Source: JAQVEM01 sp964603595
Lineage (GTDB): Bacteria > Actinomycetota > Humimicrobiia > Humimicrobiales > Humimicrobiaceae
DNA: 64,000 bases
Direction: 5' to 3'
Assembly (NCBI GenBank): GCA_964603595.1
Contig: CAZRVN010000004.1
Span: forward strand, 62,001 to 126,000
Positions 33,767 to 42,557 of this stretch are shown in pieces. The translations under genes were made by a program, and so were the position numbers. Within the stretch, counting starts at the first letter, position 1; each line of letters opens with the position of its first letter. A model generated the notes under the pieces. The model was not told the origin of the DNA and ran no database searches. It was given only the letters and a program-made list of their open reading frames with translations.

Positions 33767-35662
33767 TTAATAAGTAAGGCCAAAACCAAACGGGAATAGA
33801 GAATCCTTTGAACCATCTGTATCACTAATAGGTATTTGGTCAATTGACCTTGGCCATGTATAAGAAAGTTTACCTGTAGGAGCATAGTCTCCAAAAATGA
33901 CATCCGCAACTCCCTGTCCCTCGGTTCCGGGAAGCCATGCTGCAATAAGTGCATCCATTTTATCTATCTCTTCCGTAATTATCATTGGGCGTCCGCTTAT
34001 AAGAATTACTACTACTGGGATTCCGGCATCTCTTATATTGTTGATGGTATCTACGTCCGATTCATTAAGTAACAAATCCCTATCATCTCCCATAAATTCT
34101 GCATAAGGGATTTCACCAATAACTACAATACCAACATCTGCATCTGAAGGTACTTCCGAACCATCTGCTGAGTAAGTAACTTCGGTATCAACAGAGACAG
34201 TATTTTTTATTGCGTCAAGAATCGATGTGCCTTCTGTGATATCGCCAGAACTACCCTGCCAGCTGATAGTCCACCCGCCGCACTGGCTCCCTATATCATC
34301 AGCTCTTTTTCCTGCAACCACAATGCTAGCAAGGTCCTTAGAAAGCGGAAGCAGAGAGTCTTCGTTTTTTAAAAGCACCTGAGACTTACAAACAGCATCC
34401 CTGGCAACCTCCCTATGGGCTTCACAACCGATAAGGTCAATATTGCTACGATCAGCATAAGGATTCTCAAACAGGCCAAGTTTAAATTTTATAGTAAGAA
34501 TTCTTCGTACGGCATCATCAATCCTGAATTGGCTGATTTTGCCTTCATCAACAAGTTCTGCAAACATACTAATGAAATCCATATAATTATCCGGCACCAT
34601 AACCATATCAATTCCCGCGTTAATAGCAGTTTCTATATCAAGCTTGCTTATCTCTGTATTATCAGTTCCGTCAATTTCATTTATCCCCTGCCAGTCTGAA
34701 ATCACAATACCCTCAAAGCCAAGCTCTTCCTTTAATACATCGTTAATTAGATATTTATTGCTATGCATCTTAACTCCATTCCAGCTGTTAAAAGAAACCA
34801 TAACTGATCCTACCGGTACCTCAAGAGCACTTATATATGGATAAAGGTACATTTCCCTGAAGAATTCTTCCGTACATCCTGTATTACTTCTGTCAACACC
34901 ATTGGTAGTGCCGCCGTCACCTGCATAATGTTTGGCACAGGCAAGAATTGTATCGCTATCCGATAGATCCTCACCCTGAAAACCCTCAACCGCAGCCTTT
35001 CCCAGCTCTGCCACCAGTTCTGGGTCCTCGCTAAATCCTTCATAGGTTCTCCCCCACCTTTCATCTTGCGGGACGGTAATACAGGGACCAAAAGTCCAGT
35101 CTATACCAATAGCAGAAGTTTCAATTGCTGTAATCTGCTCAATCTGCTTTACAAGTTCAGGATCTCTTGTTGCACCAAGACCGATATTATGAGTGAAAAT
35201 AGTTGCTCCATAAAGATTATTATTACCATGAATTGAATCAATGCCATAAATAATAGGTATCGCCAATCTTGTTGAAAGAGCGGATTCCTGTAAATTATCA
35301 TACATATCCGCCCAGTTTTCGGGATCATTTGGTAAAGGAGATGAACCTCCCCCGCTGAGTACTGAACCTATATAATATTCTGCGACAACATCGCTACCTG
35401 AATAAAGCCTCTCTATCTGTGTCATTTGACCAATTTTTTCTTTAAGAGTCATTAATGAAAGCAAATCCTCTACTCTATTTTCTATGGATGCATTTGGATC
35501 CATATAAACAGGATCTCCCTGTATTTCAGTTGGGATTTGTTCTTGTATCACTTCCTCTGTTGCTATTTCTTCCGCTTCTCCTTTACAGCCGGCAGATAAA
35601 AAAACTAAAACCATCGATACGCTTAAAAAAAATATTGTTACCTTTAGCAATAACCTCTTCAT
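33767..35662 (-). CDS. Glycoside hydrolase family 3 beta-glucosidase, lipoprotein
   Basis: The 631-residue protein has a lipoprotein signal (LSAGC, Cys about 26) and both GH3 domains. The (beta/alpha)8 part runs from about 70 to 400 with KHYAGDGGT and the nucleophile motif VISDWQGI (Asp). The alpha/beta sandwich from about 410 includes the conserved GGWTISWQG and a WLPGTEGQGVADVIFGDYAP segment. It cleaves terminal beta-glucosyl units from oligosaccharides outside the membrane. ATG 35662 fits the AAAGGAGG box (spacing 8) better than TTG 35668. The sequence ends FPFGFGLTY, near the usual end of two-domain GH3, without the FnIII domain. Confidence 0.92.
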   Translation of the reverse strand: MKRLLLKVTIFFLSVSMVLVFLSAGCKGEAEEIATEEVIQEQIPTEIQGDPVYMDPNASIENRVEDLLSLMTLKEKIGQMTQIERLYSGSDVVAEYYIGSVLSGGGSSPLPNDPENWADMYDNLQESALSTRLAIPIIYGIDSIHGNNNLYGATIFTHNIGLGATRDPELVKQIEQITAIETSAIGIDWTFGPCITVPQDERWGRTYEGFSEDPELVAELGKAAVEGFQGEDLSDSDTILACAKHYAGDGGTTNGVDRSNTGCTEEFFREMYLYPYISALEVPVGSVMVSFNSWNGVKMHSNKYLINDVLKEELGFEGIVISDWQGINEIDGTDNTEISKLDIETAINAGIDMVMVPDNYMDFISMFAELVDEGKISQFRIDDAVRRILTIKFKLGLFENPYADRSNIDLIGCEAHREVARDAVCKSQVLLKNEDSLLPLSKDLASIVVAGKRADDIGSQCGGWTISWQGSSGDITEGTSILDAIKNTVSVDTEVTYSADGSEVPSDADVGIVVIGEIPYAEFMGDDRDLLLNESDVDTINNIRDAGIPVVVILISGRPMIITEEIDKMDALIAAWLPGTEGQGVADVIFGDYAPTGKLSYTWPRSIDQIPISDTDGSKDSLFPFGFGLTY

Positions 35663-35905
35663 TTCCAAATCCTCCTTTTAATTTTCTAACTTGTTAGATT
35701 ATTTCTCCTATAAATTTATTATATTCGATATTTTTATAATAAATTATCTATGCTGCTACTTGATCAAACACTGGTTTATATCAAATATACTTAAGTGAAT
35801 AAATAAAACCTAAGAAAAATTTAAATCGAGGATCAGTAAAATATCTCATTTTTTAAGAAATAGACTGAGCTGTTTTTGTACTTAATATCTTATCCTTTAC
35901 CTTTT

Positions 35906-36208
35906 TTATATATTCCAATGGATCTCATCCGATTCATAAATAGCTGTGCCCATTACCAGTACATTGGCTCCAGCTTTACTAACAATAGAAGCAGTATCAA
36001 TATTGATTCCTCCATCCACTTGAATATCAATACATTTTTTTAAATTGTAAGAATATCTTCTATAGTTGTCAATCACTTCCCTTAACTTTTTGATTTTATA
36101 AACCATGTCATGTATAAATTCCTAACCTCCAAATCCGGGATTGACAGTTATAATTAATACCATATCGACAAGTCCCAGCACATTATCTATATAGCATAGA
36201 GGCGTTAA
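35906..36208 (-). pseudogene. rpe: Ribulose-phosphate 3-epimerase fragment with in-frame stop
   Basis: The C-terminal half of Rpe is readable on the minus strand: LVDMVLIITVNPGFGG (phosphate/metal region), then TAG at 36122-36124 where Gln is expected, then EFIHDMVYKIKKLREVID and the closing IQVDGGINIDTASIVSKAGA, NVLVMGTAIY. The N-terminal half is absent; coding similarity breaks off near 36208. Rpe interconverts ribulose and xylulose 5-phosphate. The gene is dead twice over: truncated and interrupted. Confidence 0.85.
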
Positions 36209-36351
36209 AGAATTTAATCATTCCAAAAGAAATATTAATTGATCTAAAAGAAAGACTTCAAAAAAGTCTGGTGGCTAAAAGTATATACCACAACGAATTA
36301 ATTGAAGCTATAAAAATGGAATATACTAAAACTGATTTTATAATTAAATAA
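36202..36351 (+). pseudogene. C-terminal fragment of an unrecognised gene
   Basis: A plus-strand frame starting abruptly at the breakpoint of the rpe remnant encodes about 49 residues (KNLIIPKEILIDLKERLQKS, ending MEYTKTDFIIK and TAA at 36349). It looks like real coding sequence with a natural C terminus but has no start. I do not recognise the family. The stretch 36352-36551 that follows shows further decayed coding-like sequence on the minus strand (SELVYIPFKDSMALASIKKF) with stops. Confidence 0.4.
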
Positions 36352-36551
36352 TGAATTTTTTTATCGAAGCCAAAGCCATGCTGTCTTTAAATGGAATGTA
36401 AACCAGTTCAGAGGTACTCTACGATAACCAGTGGTTTCCCATAGGTAAGCTTGGTTTTGCCATAAGAAAAAGGGTATCTTACAGTAGACATCTATACAGA
36501 TCCGGGCAAACTGAAAAATTACAACAAACCCTAATCCAGGTTTTTATAATC

Positions 36552-37430
36552 CTAATTCCTTTTCTCAATCGGAATATAAATATCCACCTCTGCTTTATCC
36601 TCATTCTCCGGCATTCTCCTCTCATCATACAGCTCAAACTCCGGAGTAGAGGCATGCTCATAGCCGGATTCGGGAAACCAGGATTTATAGATATAAGTGG
36701 TTGTATCCTGTACAGCCTTTGTGATTGGCCTCCTAGCGGTAAAAACAGCATAACTGGCCTTTGGTATGATCCGGCCTATCATGTTATCCGGTATATTGTT
36801 TAAGCTTTTAACTTCACATCCTATCATATAGGTGAAATGATCCTCTTCCATTTCCATGCAAATCCCATAGCATACCCCTTCATCTGTACGGTTTGGAATT
36901 TTTGTTAACAGGTTTTTTCCTATGGTCTCTTCCCAGAATAGCGGAATCTTTTTGAAATTCTCTTCATTTTCCACTGTTGTACATATTGCCGGTCCGATAA
37001 CAAGGAATTGATCCCTTATAATAATTTTAGGTTCAATTTTCTTCATTGTCTTTACTCCTTTTCTATGAATAGATTTAATATTCAAAGGTGAGAAGGAACG
37101 AAACGAAGCCCTGTTCTTACGAAAATCGCCAGGGTTCCTACCAAACTCCTTTTTGAAAGCGCGGCTGAATGATTCCTGTGACTCATACTGGCACTTTAAA
37201 GCAAGTTCTAAAATATTTTTGTCCGTATTACGCAACTCCTCACTCACCTCTATCAATCGCCTCTTGCGGATGTATTCCTTTAATGAATAATCAGACATGG
37301 CTTGGAATATTCTGTGAAAATGGTATAAAGAACAGAAGGCCTGATCCGCAACGGTTTTTAGGTTGATTAACTCAAATAAATGAGCCTCAATATAATCAAC
37401 AGCCTTTTGTATACGCTCGATATAATCCAT
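36552..37430 (-). CDS. AraC family regulator with GyrI-like effector domain
   Basis: The 292-residue protein has two AraC HTH motifs in residues 1-105 (LKTVADQAFCSLYHFHRIFQ and ILELALKCQYESQESFSRAF) followed by KEFGRNPGDFRK. A GyrI/BmrR-type effector-binding domain fills residues 130-292 (VCYGICMEMEEDHFTYMIG, then IPKASYAVFTARRPITKAVQ). Such Rob/SoxS-like proteins sense small hydrophobic or cationic compounds. AAGGGAA precedes the ATG. No transporter gene is adjacent, so the target is unknown. Confidence 0.9.
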   Translation of the reverse strand: MDYIERIQKAVDYIEAHLFELINLKTVADQAFCSLYHFHRIFQAMSDYSLKEYIRKRRLIEVSEELRNTDKNILELALKCQYESQESFSRAFKKEFGRNPGDFRKNRASFRSFSPLNIKSIHRKGVKTMKKIEPKIIIRDQFLVIGPAICTTVENEENFKKIPLFWEETIGKNLLTKIPNRTDEGVCYGICMEMEEDHFTYMIGCEVKSLNNIPDNMIGRIIPKASYAVFTARRPITKAVQDTTTYIYKSWFPESGYEHASTPEFELYDERRMPENEDKAEVDIYIPIEKRN

Positions 37431-37715
37431 TTCCCTTATTCCGAAATATTATTGATGTTGTCATCCCACATTTCTGCTGCAAGGATTCTTTATTAGTATA
37501 CAGAAAAACAATCTTTTTGTTTTGATATTTTATGCTGAATATTTAAGATATATTGATTTATACAATAGAAATCTTTAGGGTTCGACATATTTTAGGTTAT
37601 TGGATTTAGATGTTACCACAGATCATAATACCGAAGCATAAAATTCACAGGAAAAACAATAAATTAGGAAATCCTGGGACGGTTTGAGGAGAATCTTGAC
37701 TAAGGAGTAAAAATA

Positions 37716-37745
37716 TTGGCTCCCCGTAGTGAACATGTTTCGAAC
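37716..37745 (+). repeat. Attachment-like scar e (mixed type)
   Basis: TTGGCTCCCCGTAGTGAAC followed by ATGTTTCGAAC. The first half matches type I, while the end TTTCGAAC matches type II. It lies in a 408-base gene-free gap, between the AraC gene and the end of the TPR gene. Confidence 0.6.
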
Positions 37746-37838
37746 TTTTTATTTTAATGAATTTACAAATCTGAAAGACGAATTAGAAAAAATTAAGAAA
37801 AATTTTTATATATTAAATTAATGACAAAAAATATGTAC

Positions 37839-39554
37839 CTAAAACATTTTCTTTAAATCTTCTATTATTCCTTTTAAACGTTTATTTTCTAATGGATAAT
37901 CGCTCTTTGTGTACGCTTTTAGTGCTTCCTTAAAAGCATCTATAGCTGTAATGCAGTTTTCCTCTTTATCTTTTACTTCAGCCAGGGTTCCGTATGCAAT
38001 GCCCAGGTTGTTCTGGGTTGCGGCATAATCTATAAGAAACTTCTCTGGGGTTCTAACTTTAAGGGCTTCCTTAAATGCATCTATAGCTGTAATACAGTTT
38101 TCCTCTTTATCTTTTACTTCAGCCAGGGTTCCGTATGCAATGCCCAGGTTGTTCTGGGTTGCGGCATAATCTATAGGAAACATATCATAGGTTCTAACTT
38201 TAAGGGCTTCCTTGAATGCATCTATAGCCGTAGTGCAGTTTTCCTCTTTATCTTTTACTCCAGCCAGGATTTTATAGATACGGCCCAGATTGTTCTGAGT
38301 ACTAGCGTAATCTATAGGAAACTTCTTTAGGGTATATACTCTTAGGGCCTCCCTGTACGCATTAATAGAAACTTCTAAATAATTTGACTTTTCTATATCA
38401 ACAAGACCTATATTATAAGCTCTATTTCCACACAGAAATAATGCTTCAGGATCTTTTTTAAATGTACTTATAACATTATTAAATATTTGAAAATCATTCC
38501 TATGCCTTGATATCACAATCTTTTCCAAGTAAGCATCTCTTACTCTAATTTCATCATAACTTTCTATCTCGATAAATTCCTTCCCCTTAAGATTATCTAA
38601 TCCCCTTGTAAAATCTTCCTCAGATACTCTTAAGTTACCAGTACTACATAACAGCTTAACTCTATCAGTTGAAAATAATCCTCTTTTACCATAGACACCA
38701 GAAGTATAAAGCATTTTTAAAGCTATTAGCGTATTCTTTTCATACATTACAGCATTAACAAATCTTCTCCGCATTTCTTCAAGAGGTAATATTAGTGAAC
38801 CAATAGTGCCATCAAATAATCTTGATAAAGAATCCTGTTTCCACTTTTTCTTTACTATTTCTTCAGCTTCATCTCTTTCTAGCTTAGGTATCTTAATTAT
38901 ATTTTCTAGCTTTCCGATAATAGAGAGGACACTGATTTTATTTTTTAATATATCAAATTCAAAACCTGATCTACAACTTGCAATAATCCGGATATTTTTC
39001 TTTGAAAGCTTTGATATAAATTCTTCTATTGCAGTCTCCTTTTTCTCTGGTTTTTCTCTTTCTAGGAAGTTTTGAAGGTTATCTAAAATAATTACTTTTC
39101 TTCTCAACTTTGAAAACTTAAGACTAGGAATAATTATACTATCTAGCTTAATACCATCACTTGGAATAAGGATATAATATTTTTTTTCCAATTCTCTAAG
39201 ATTTTGATACATGGTTCTTGTTTTGCCTGCTAATGGGCTTCCAATTATAAGTATATTCTGCCTATTTAAAATTTTATTCTTAATAGTCTCATCTATCTCA
39301 CTATAGCAGTATGGAACATCTTCTTTATACCTATAGGAGTCTTTACCAAAGATATCCTCGGGCTTGAGCTTTGATGATTTTTTCCAGACTACTCTATAAG
39401 ATTTCTTTATTCTTTCTTTTCTTTTATTATTTTCTAATACTACCTGACGTAAAATGGGAACTACAATTCCGATAATAATACCAGATATTGCTACTAATGT
39501 TGTTATAAACCACTCAACTTTAACTTCATATGAAAATATTTTTATTACATCCAT
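37839..39554 (-). CDS. Membrane-anchored P-loop NTPase with 47-residue TPR-like repeats
   Basis: The 571-residue protein has an N-terminal transmembrane helix (about 14-36), a P-loop ATPase domain of STAND-like character (Walker A GSPLAGKTRT near residue 105, Walker B KVIILDNLQNF, sensor-like IRIIASCRSG) and a helical middle part. At the C terminus four helical repeats lie at exact 141-bp spacing; the last two are almost identical in DNA. Each has AIDAFKEALKVRT and TQNNLGIAYGTLAEVKD. The plan (anchor, NTPase, repeat sensor) resembles signalling or anti-phage STAND proteins, but no effector domain is seen. It is flanked by scars on both sides. Confidence 0.6.
   Translation of the reverse strand: MDVIKIFSYEVKVEWFITTLVAISGIIIGIVVPILRQVVLENNKRKERIKKSYRVVWKKSSKLKPEDIFGKDSYRYKEDVPYCYSEIDETIKNKILNRQNILIIGSPLAGKTRTMYQNLRELEKKYYILIPSDGIKLDSIIIPSLKFSKLRRKVIILDNLQNFLEREKPEKKETAIEEFISKLSKKNIRIIASCRSGFEFDILKNKISVLSIIGKLENIIKIPKLERDEAEEIVKKKWKQDSLSRLFDGTIGSLILPLEEMRRRFVNAVMYEKNTLIALKMLYTSGVYGKRGLFSTDRVKLLCSTGNLRVSEEDFTRGLDNLKGKEFIEIESYDEIRVRDAYLEKIVISRHRNDFQIFNNVISTFKKDPEALFLCGNRAYNIGLVDIEKSNYLEVSINAYREALRVYTLKKFPIDYASTQNNLGRIYKILAGVKDKEENCTTAIDAFKEALKVRTYDMFPIDYAATQNNLGIAYGTLAEVKDKEENCITAIDAFKEALKVRTPEKFLIDYAATQNNLGIAYGTLAEVKDKEENCITAIDAFKEALKAYTKSDYPLENKRLKGIIEDLKKMF
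37924..38347 (-). repeat. 141-bp tandem repeats in the NTPase/TPR gene
   Basis: Repeat starts lie at 37924, 38065, 38206 and 38347, all 141 bp (47 codons) apart. The middle units are nearly identical at DNA level, which points to recent expansion by recombination or slippage. Confidence 0.85.
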
Positions 39555-39740
39555 AAAATATTATAATAATTATATTATAAATAAGTATGAATTCTATTAT
39601 AGATTAATTGAATCTAAATACAAATTGATTTAAGTTTGTCTGTTTTTTTAAAATTTATAAAATATTATTTATGACTATATCATTTCCTGTAAGACTCTTA
39701 TTAAAATTATAGGAGTTAATTGCTTTAACTACTTTGCTGG

Positions 39741-39771
39741 TTGGCTCTCCGGACTGGACTATGTTGATAAC
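39741..39771 (+). repeat. Degenerate attachment-like scar
   Basis: TTGGCTCTCCGGACTGGAC followed by ATGTTGATAAC aligns with the type I scars: eight of the first ten bases and the TGGAC and AAC positions agree. It sits upstream of the RelB-YafQ module. The remainder of the 39555-39874 gap has no gene; TATAAT at 39847-39852 is a probable -10 box for relB. Confidence 0.35.
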
Positions 39772-39874
39772 ATTAAAAACTGTATTCCATTGACTTTTCT
39801 ATAAACTATGTGTTGCATTATGCTCAAATAAGTGCTACATTCAGTATATAATATTAGTAAAGGAGTGGATATAT

Positions 39875-40153
39875 ATGACTAAAAAGACATCTACAATTCA
39901 TTTGCGCGTTGAACCTGCTATAAAAGCAGATGTGGAAAAATTGCTTGATAGATTAGGTTTATCTACAACAGATGCGATAAACATCTTTCTAAATCAGATA
40001 GTTTTAACTGGTGGTCTGCCATTCCCTGTAAAAGTACCGCGACCTAATGAAATAACCTTAGCCGCAATGAAAGAAGCAGAGGAAATCAAAAAAGGCATAA
40101 TACCATCAAAGGCTAAAAGTGTAGATGAATTTTTTGAGGAAATGGACGTATGA
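39875..40153 (+). CDS. RelB/DinJ family antitoxin
   Basis: The 92-residue protein has a ribbon-helix-helix N terminus (TSTIHLRVEPAIKADVEKLL, then LGLSTTDAINIFLNQI) and the family motif GGLPFPVKVPRPNE. The C-terminal part (residues 60-92) would wrap the toxin. AAAGGAGTGG precedes the ATG. It overlaps the toxin gene by four bases and should autorepress the operon. Confidence 0.92.
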   Translation: MTKKTSTIHLRVEPAIKADVEKLLDRLGLSTTDAINIFLNQIVLTGGLPFPVKVPRPNEITLAAMKEAEEIKKGIIPSKAKSVDEFFEEMDV

Positions 40154-40422
40154 GCAAAAAAGTACGTTACACAACGCAGTTTAAAAAAGATTTTAGGCTA
40201 TGCATAAAACGTGGATACAATATGCAGCAAATAAAGTCTATTATGAAATTGCTTGAAAGTGGCAAGCAGTTATTTGAGAAGAATAAGGACCATAATCTAA
40301 CTGGTAATTATGTTAACTGCAGAGAATGTCATATTCAATCCGATTGGTTACTGATTTATCAATTATTTGATAATGATATTATATTTATTAGAGCAGGAAC
40401 ACATTCTGACTTATTTTCATAA
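40150..40422 (+). CDS. YafQ/RelE family mRNA interferase toxin
   Basis: The 90-residue toxin has the YafQ pattern: YTTQFKKDFRLCIKRGY at the start, LTGNYVNCRECHIQSDWLLIY in the middle, and IIFIRAGTHSDLF at the end. The catalytic histidines (ECHIQ, GTHSDLF) are present. It cuts mRNA on the ribosome. Together with the RelB-like antitoxin it makes a complete type II module inside the accretion region. Confidence 0.92.
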   Translation: MSKKVRYTTQFKKDFRLCIKRGYNMQQIKSIMKLLESGKQLFEKNKDHNLTGNYVNCRECHIQSDWLLIYQLFDNDIIFIRAGTHSDLFS

Positions 40423-40489
40423 CCAGGAATTATTTATAAGAGATTTGTCTATGGAAATCCCTGTCAAGTGATATTTTCTTTTAAAAACT

Positions 40490-40642
40490 TTATATGCCCA
40501 TAATCTTAAAGGTCAAATAAAATTCATATATGCCCAGATAATTAAGAATCTTTTTAACAATCCTATAATCCTCTATAAAGGCAATTATCCTCATCTCTCC
40601 CCCGCACTTTGGACAGATAAGGGGATCAACCTCGTATAAATT
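40490..40642 (-). pseudogene. C-terminal remnant of an IS91-type/Y2 transposase
   Basis: A minus-strand frame of 50 codons encodes LYEVDPLICPKCGGEMRI, then IAFIEDYRIVKKILNYLG, ending with TAA 40490. The string 'KIYEVDPL.CPKCGG.MRIIAFIED' is the familiar end of these transposases. It is cut off abruptly at about 40642, where plus-strand coding of the ATPase remnant begins. Too short to be active. Confidence 0.65.
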
Positions 40643-40653
40643 CAATTATTTAT

Positions 40654-41100
40654 TTGCTTCAGCCGTATTATAAGAATTTTGGTAAAAGGATTATAAAATC
40701 CCCAAAACTGTATTTTTTAGACACTGGCCTTGCTGCGTACCTTGTTGGAATCCAGACCAAAGAACATCTTCTAAATGGTCCTATGGGAGGAGCACTTTTT
40801 GAAACGTTTGTAGTAACAAATTTTTTAAAAAGATTCTCAGCACTAGACACTAACATTTCACTATACTATTGGAAAAACATTGGAGGTATAGGAGTAGATT
40901 TACTGATTGAATATAGCAGTAAATTAATCCCTATAGAGATTAAACTTGCCTCCACTATTTATAACAACCACTACAAATCACTGCTGAGATGGATTTACTA
41001 TTCTAAATTAGATATAGATTTTGCACTTATTGCTTCAAATTCTCCTGTTACAGGGAAAATAGCTAAAAATATTTATAACTGTAACTGGTATAATATTTAG
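40654..41100 (+). pseudogene. DUF4143 C-terminal half of an AAA+ ATPase
   Basis: The 148 residues match the DUF4143 domain that normally follows an N-terminal AAA ATPase: YYKNFGKRIIKSPKLYFLDT, GLAAYLVGI, then LFETFVVTNFLKR and the nuclease-like strand VDLLIEYSSKLIPIEIKL (D-E-K pattern as in PD-(D/E)XK folds). Full-length proteins have about 380-420 residues; here the Walker motifs are missing. The 5' break joins an IS91-type remnant, so insertion probably removed the N-terminal half. Confidence 0.75.
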
Positions 41101-41226
41101 AATATAACTTTAGAATCATCTCTTGCACTGGATACCCGTTTCATTTTTAGAGCCAAATTCGAAATACAAAATTATTTTACTCCGATATAACTAGTAAATT
41201 ATATCATTAATATTTGGATTTATAGT

Positions 41227-41261
41227 TGGCTCCCCCGGGTTGCGAAATTTCGAACCAATTT
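41227..41261 (+). repeat. Attachment-like scar f (type II, palindromic)
   Basis: Identical over 35 bases to the copy at 33468-33502. It forms the left limit of the rightmost segment, which ends at the tRNA-Asn gene. The flanks of the two copies differ. Confidence 0.75.
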
Positions 41262-41370
41262 TTGAGAGATATCATTAATTTAAAATCTTTATTTTTACTC
41301 TAATTAGTTTTCTTCTTTTAATTTATCTTATATTTTCTATAATAATTATAAAACCTTTCGGAATTATCCC

Positions 41371-41400
41371 TTGACATACAACGATAAATAAATATATAAT
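41371..41400 (+). promoter_or_regulatory. Promoter of the IS1595 transposase gene
   Basis: Consensus -35 TTGACA (41371-41376) and -10 TATAAT (41395-41400) have an 18-base spacer and lie 33 bases before the ATG. Confidence 0.75.
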
Positions 41401-41432
41401 ACTCTTATCATAAGTAGAAGATAGGAGTATAA

Positions 41433-42338
41433 ATGAATTATAAGGAGTTTTTAAAAAAGTTTCCAGACAATAACGCAATAATAAATTACTTTGTGGGAAT
41501 AAGGTATCCAGAAGGCGTTATATGTCCCAAATGTAAAAGGAAGGAGGCGAAACAAAGAAAAGATAATCCCAAATTCTACCATTGTAAGTTCTGTAATTAT
41601 TCCTTTTCAGTATTCAAGGACACTATATTTGAGCATACCTCTACAGACCTTCAAAAATGGTTTTTTGCAATTCACTTAGTATTAAACGCTAAAAAGGGTA
41701 TATCCGCTAAACAGCTTCAAAGAGAAATAGGAGTAACCTATAAGACAGCATGGCGGATACTACACCAGATAAGGCGTGCTATGGAAGATAAGAACCACGA
41801 TAACCTTTATGAAGCCATAGTTGAGATAGACGAAACATATATCGGGGGTAAGCCACGGAAGAAAAACAGGCGTGACGATAACCCGAAAGGCGGAAGTCTT
41901 CCACGTGGCAGGGCAACAAATAAGCCGTCTGTTATAGGGGTAGTTGACAGGAAAAATAGAAAAGTATTCGCAAAAGTAGCACTGGCAAATAAAAAAGGTC
42001 AAAGGTTAACGGGCAGGCAGTTAATAGATGTGTTAGACCAAGTATGCAAGGGCAGGAATATAGTAATTAGTGATGAGTTCAGGGGATACCAGAAATTAAG
42101 ATATACCAATCACTTTCACTTACAGATAGACCATAACAAGATGTTTGCGGACGGAATTGTCCATACCAATACTATTGAGAGTTTTTGGGCTATAGTTAAA
42201 AGGGCTTTTTATGGGACTTATCACAGGGTATCGGTTAAATATCTGCAGGAATATATTAATGAGATTAGCTTTAGGTATAATCACAGAGATATAAATGATA
42301 GCTTTGATTTGGTCTTAAAAAATTCTATATTAATATAA
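41433..42338 (+). CDS. IS1595 family transposase
   Basis: The 301-residue transposase has an N-terminal zinc ribbon (VICPKCKRKEA, then YHCKFCNYSFS), a segment LQREIGVTYKTAWRILHQIR that acts as HTH, and a DDE-type catalytic core: D in VEIDETYIGGKP, D in VISDEFRGY, and the ESFWAIVKRAFYGTYHRVS region with the last acidic residue. It looks intact. The terminal inverted repeats could not be fixed by eye. The strong promoter suggests it can be expressed. Confidence 0.92.
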   Translation: MNYKEFLKKFPDNNAIINYFVGIRYPEGVICPKCKRKEAKQRKDNPKFYHCKFCNYSFSVFKDTIFEHTSTDLQKWFFAIHLVLNAKKGISAKQLQREIGVTYKTAWRILHQIRRAMEDKNHDNLYEAIVEIDETYIGGKPRKKNRRDDNPKGGSLPRGRATNKPSVIGVVDRKNRKVFAKVALANKKGQRLTGRQLIDVLDQVCKGRNIVISDEFRGYQKLRYTNHFHLQIDHNKMFADGIVHTNTIESFWAIVKRAFYGTYHRVSVKYLQEYINEISFRYNHRDINDSFDLVLKNSILI

Positions 42339-42360
42339 CTAAAAGGATTGTTAGATAACA

Positions 42361-42555
42361 ATGAAAAAGAGTAAAAGAAATTGGCTCATTACTGATTATA
42401 GAGGGAAAATAATATATTCGGGGTCTTTTGAAGAAGTTGAAAAAAATGCAAAAATCCATAAAGAATTTAGGAATAAATATAACGTCAAGCTTTACAATAT
42501 TGATAATTATAATGTTATAAAAACATTAACGAAATTTGGTGATGATTTACAATAG
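42361..42555 (+). CDS. Small protein of unknown function
   Basis: The 64-residue basic protein has the pattern WLITDYRGKIIYSGSFEEVE, followed by KNAKIHKEFRN. The protein at 43296-43487 has a similar plan ('D..g.iigf..dl..vkeyA'), so the two may be distant relatives. It starts 22 bases after the transposase stop and may be passenger DNA of the element. AAAGG lies about 15 bases before the ATG. Confidence 0.5.
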   Translation: MKKSKRNWLITDYRGKIIYSGSFEEVEKNAKIHKEFRNKYNVKLYNIDNYNVIKTLTKFGDDLQ

Positions 42556-42557
42556 AG

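Noticed and set aside
27960..41261. Integron-type attC sites for the regularly spaced scars
   Set aside because: No tyrosine integron integrase, no attC-like double palindromes of normal length, and the shared part equals a tRNA 3' end.
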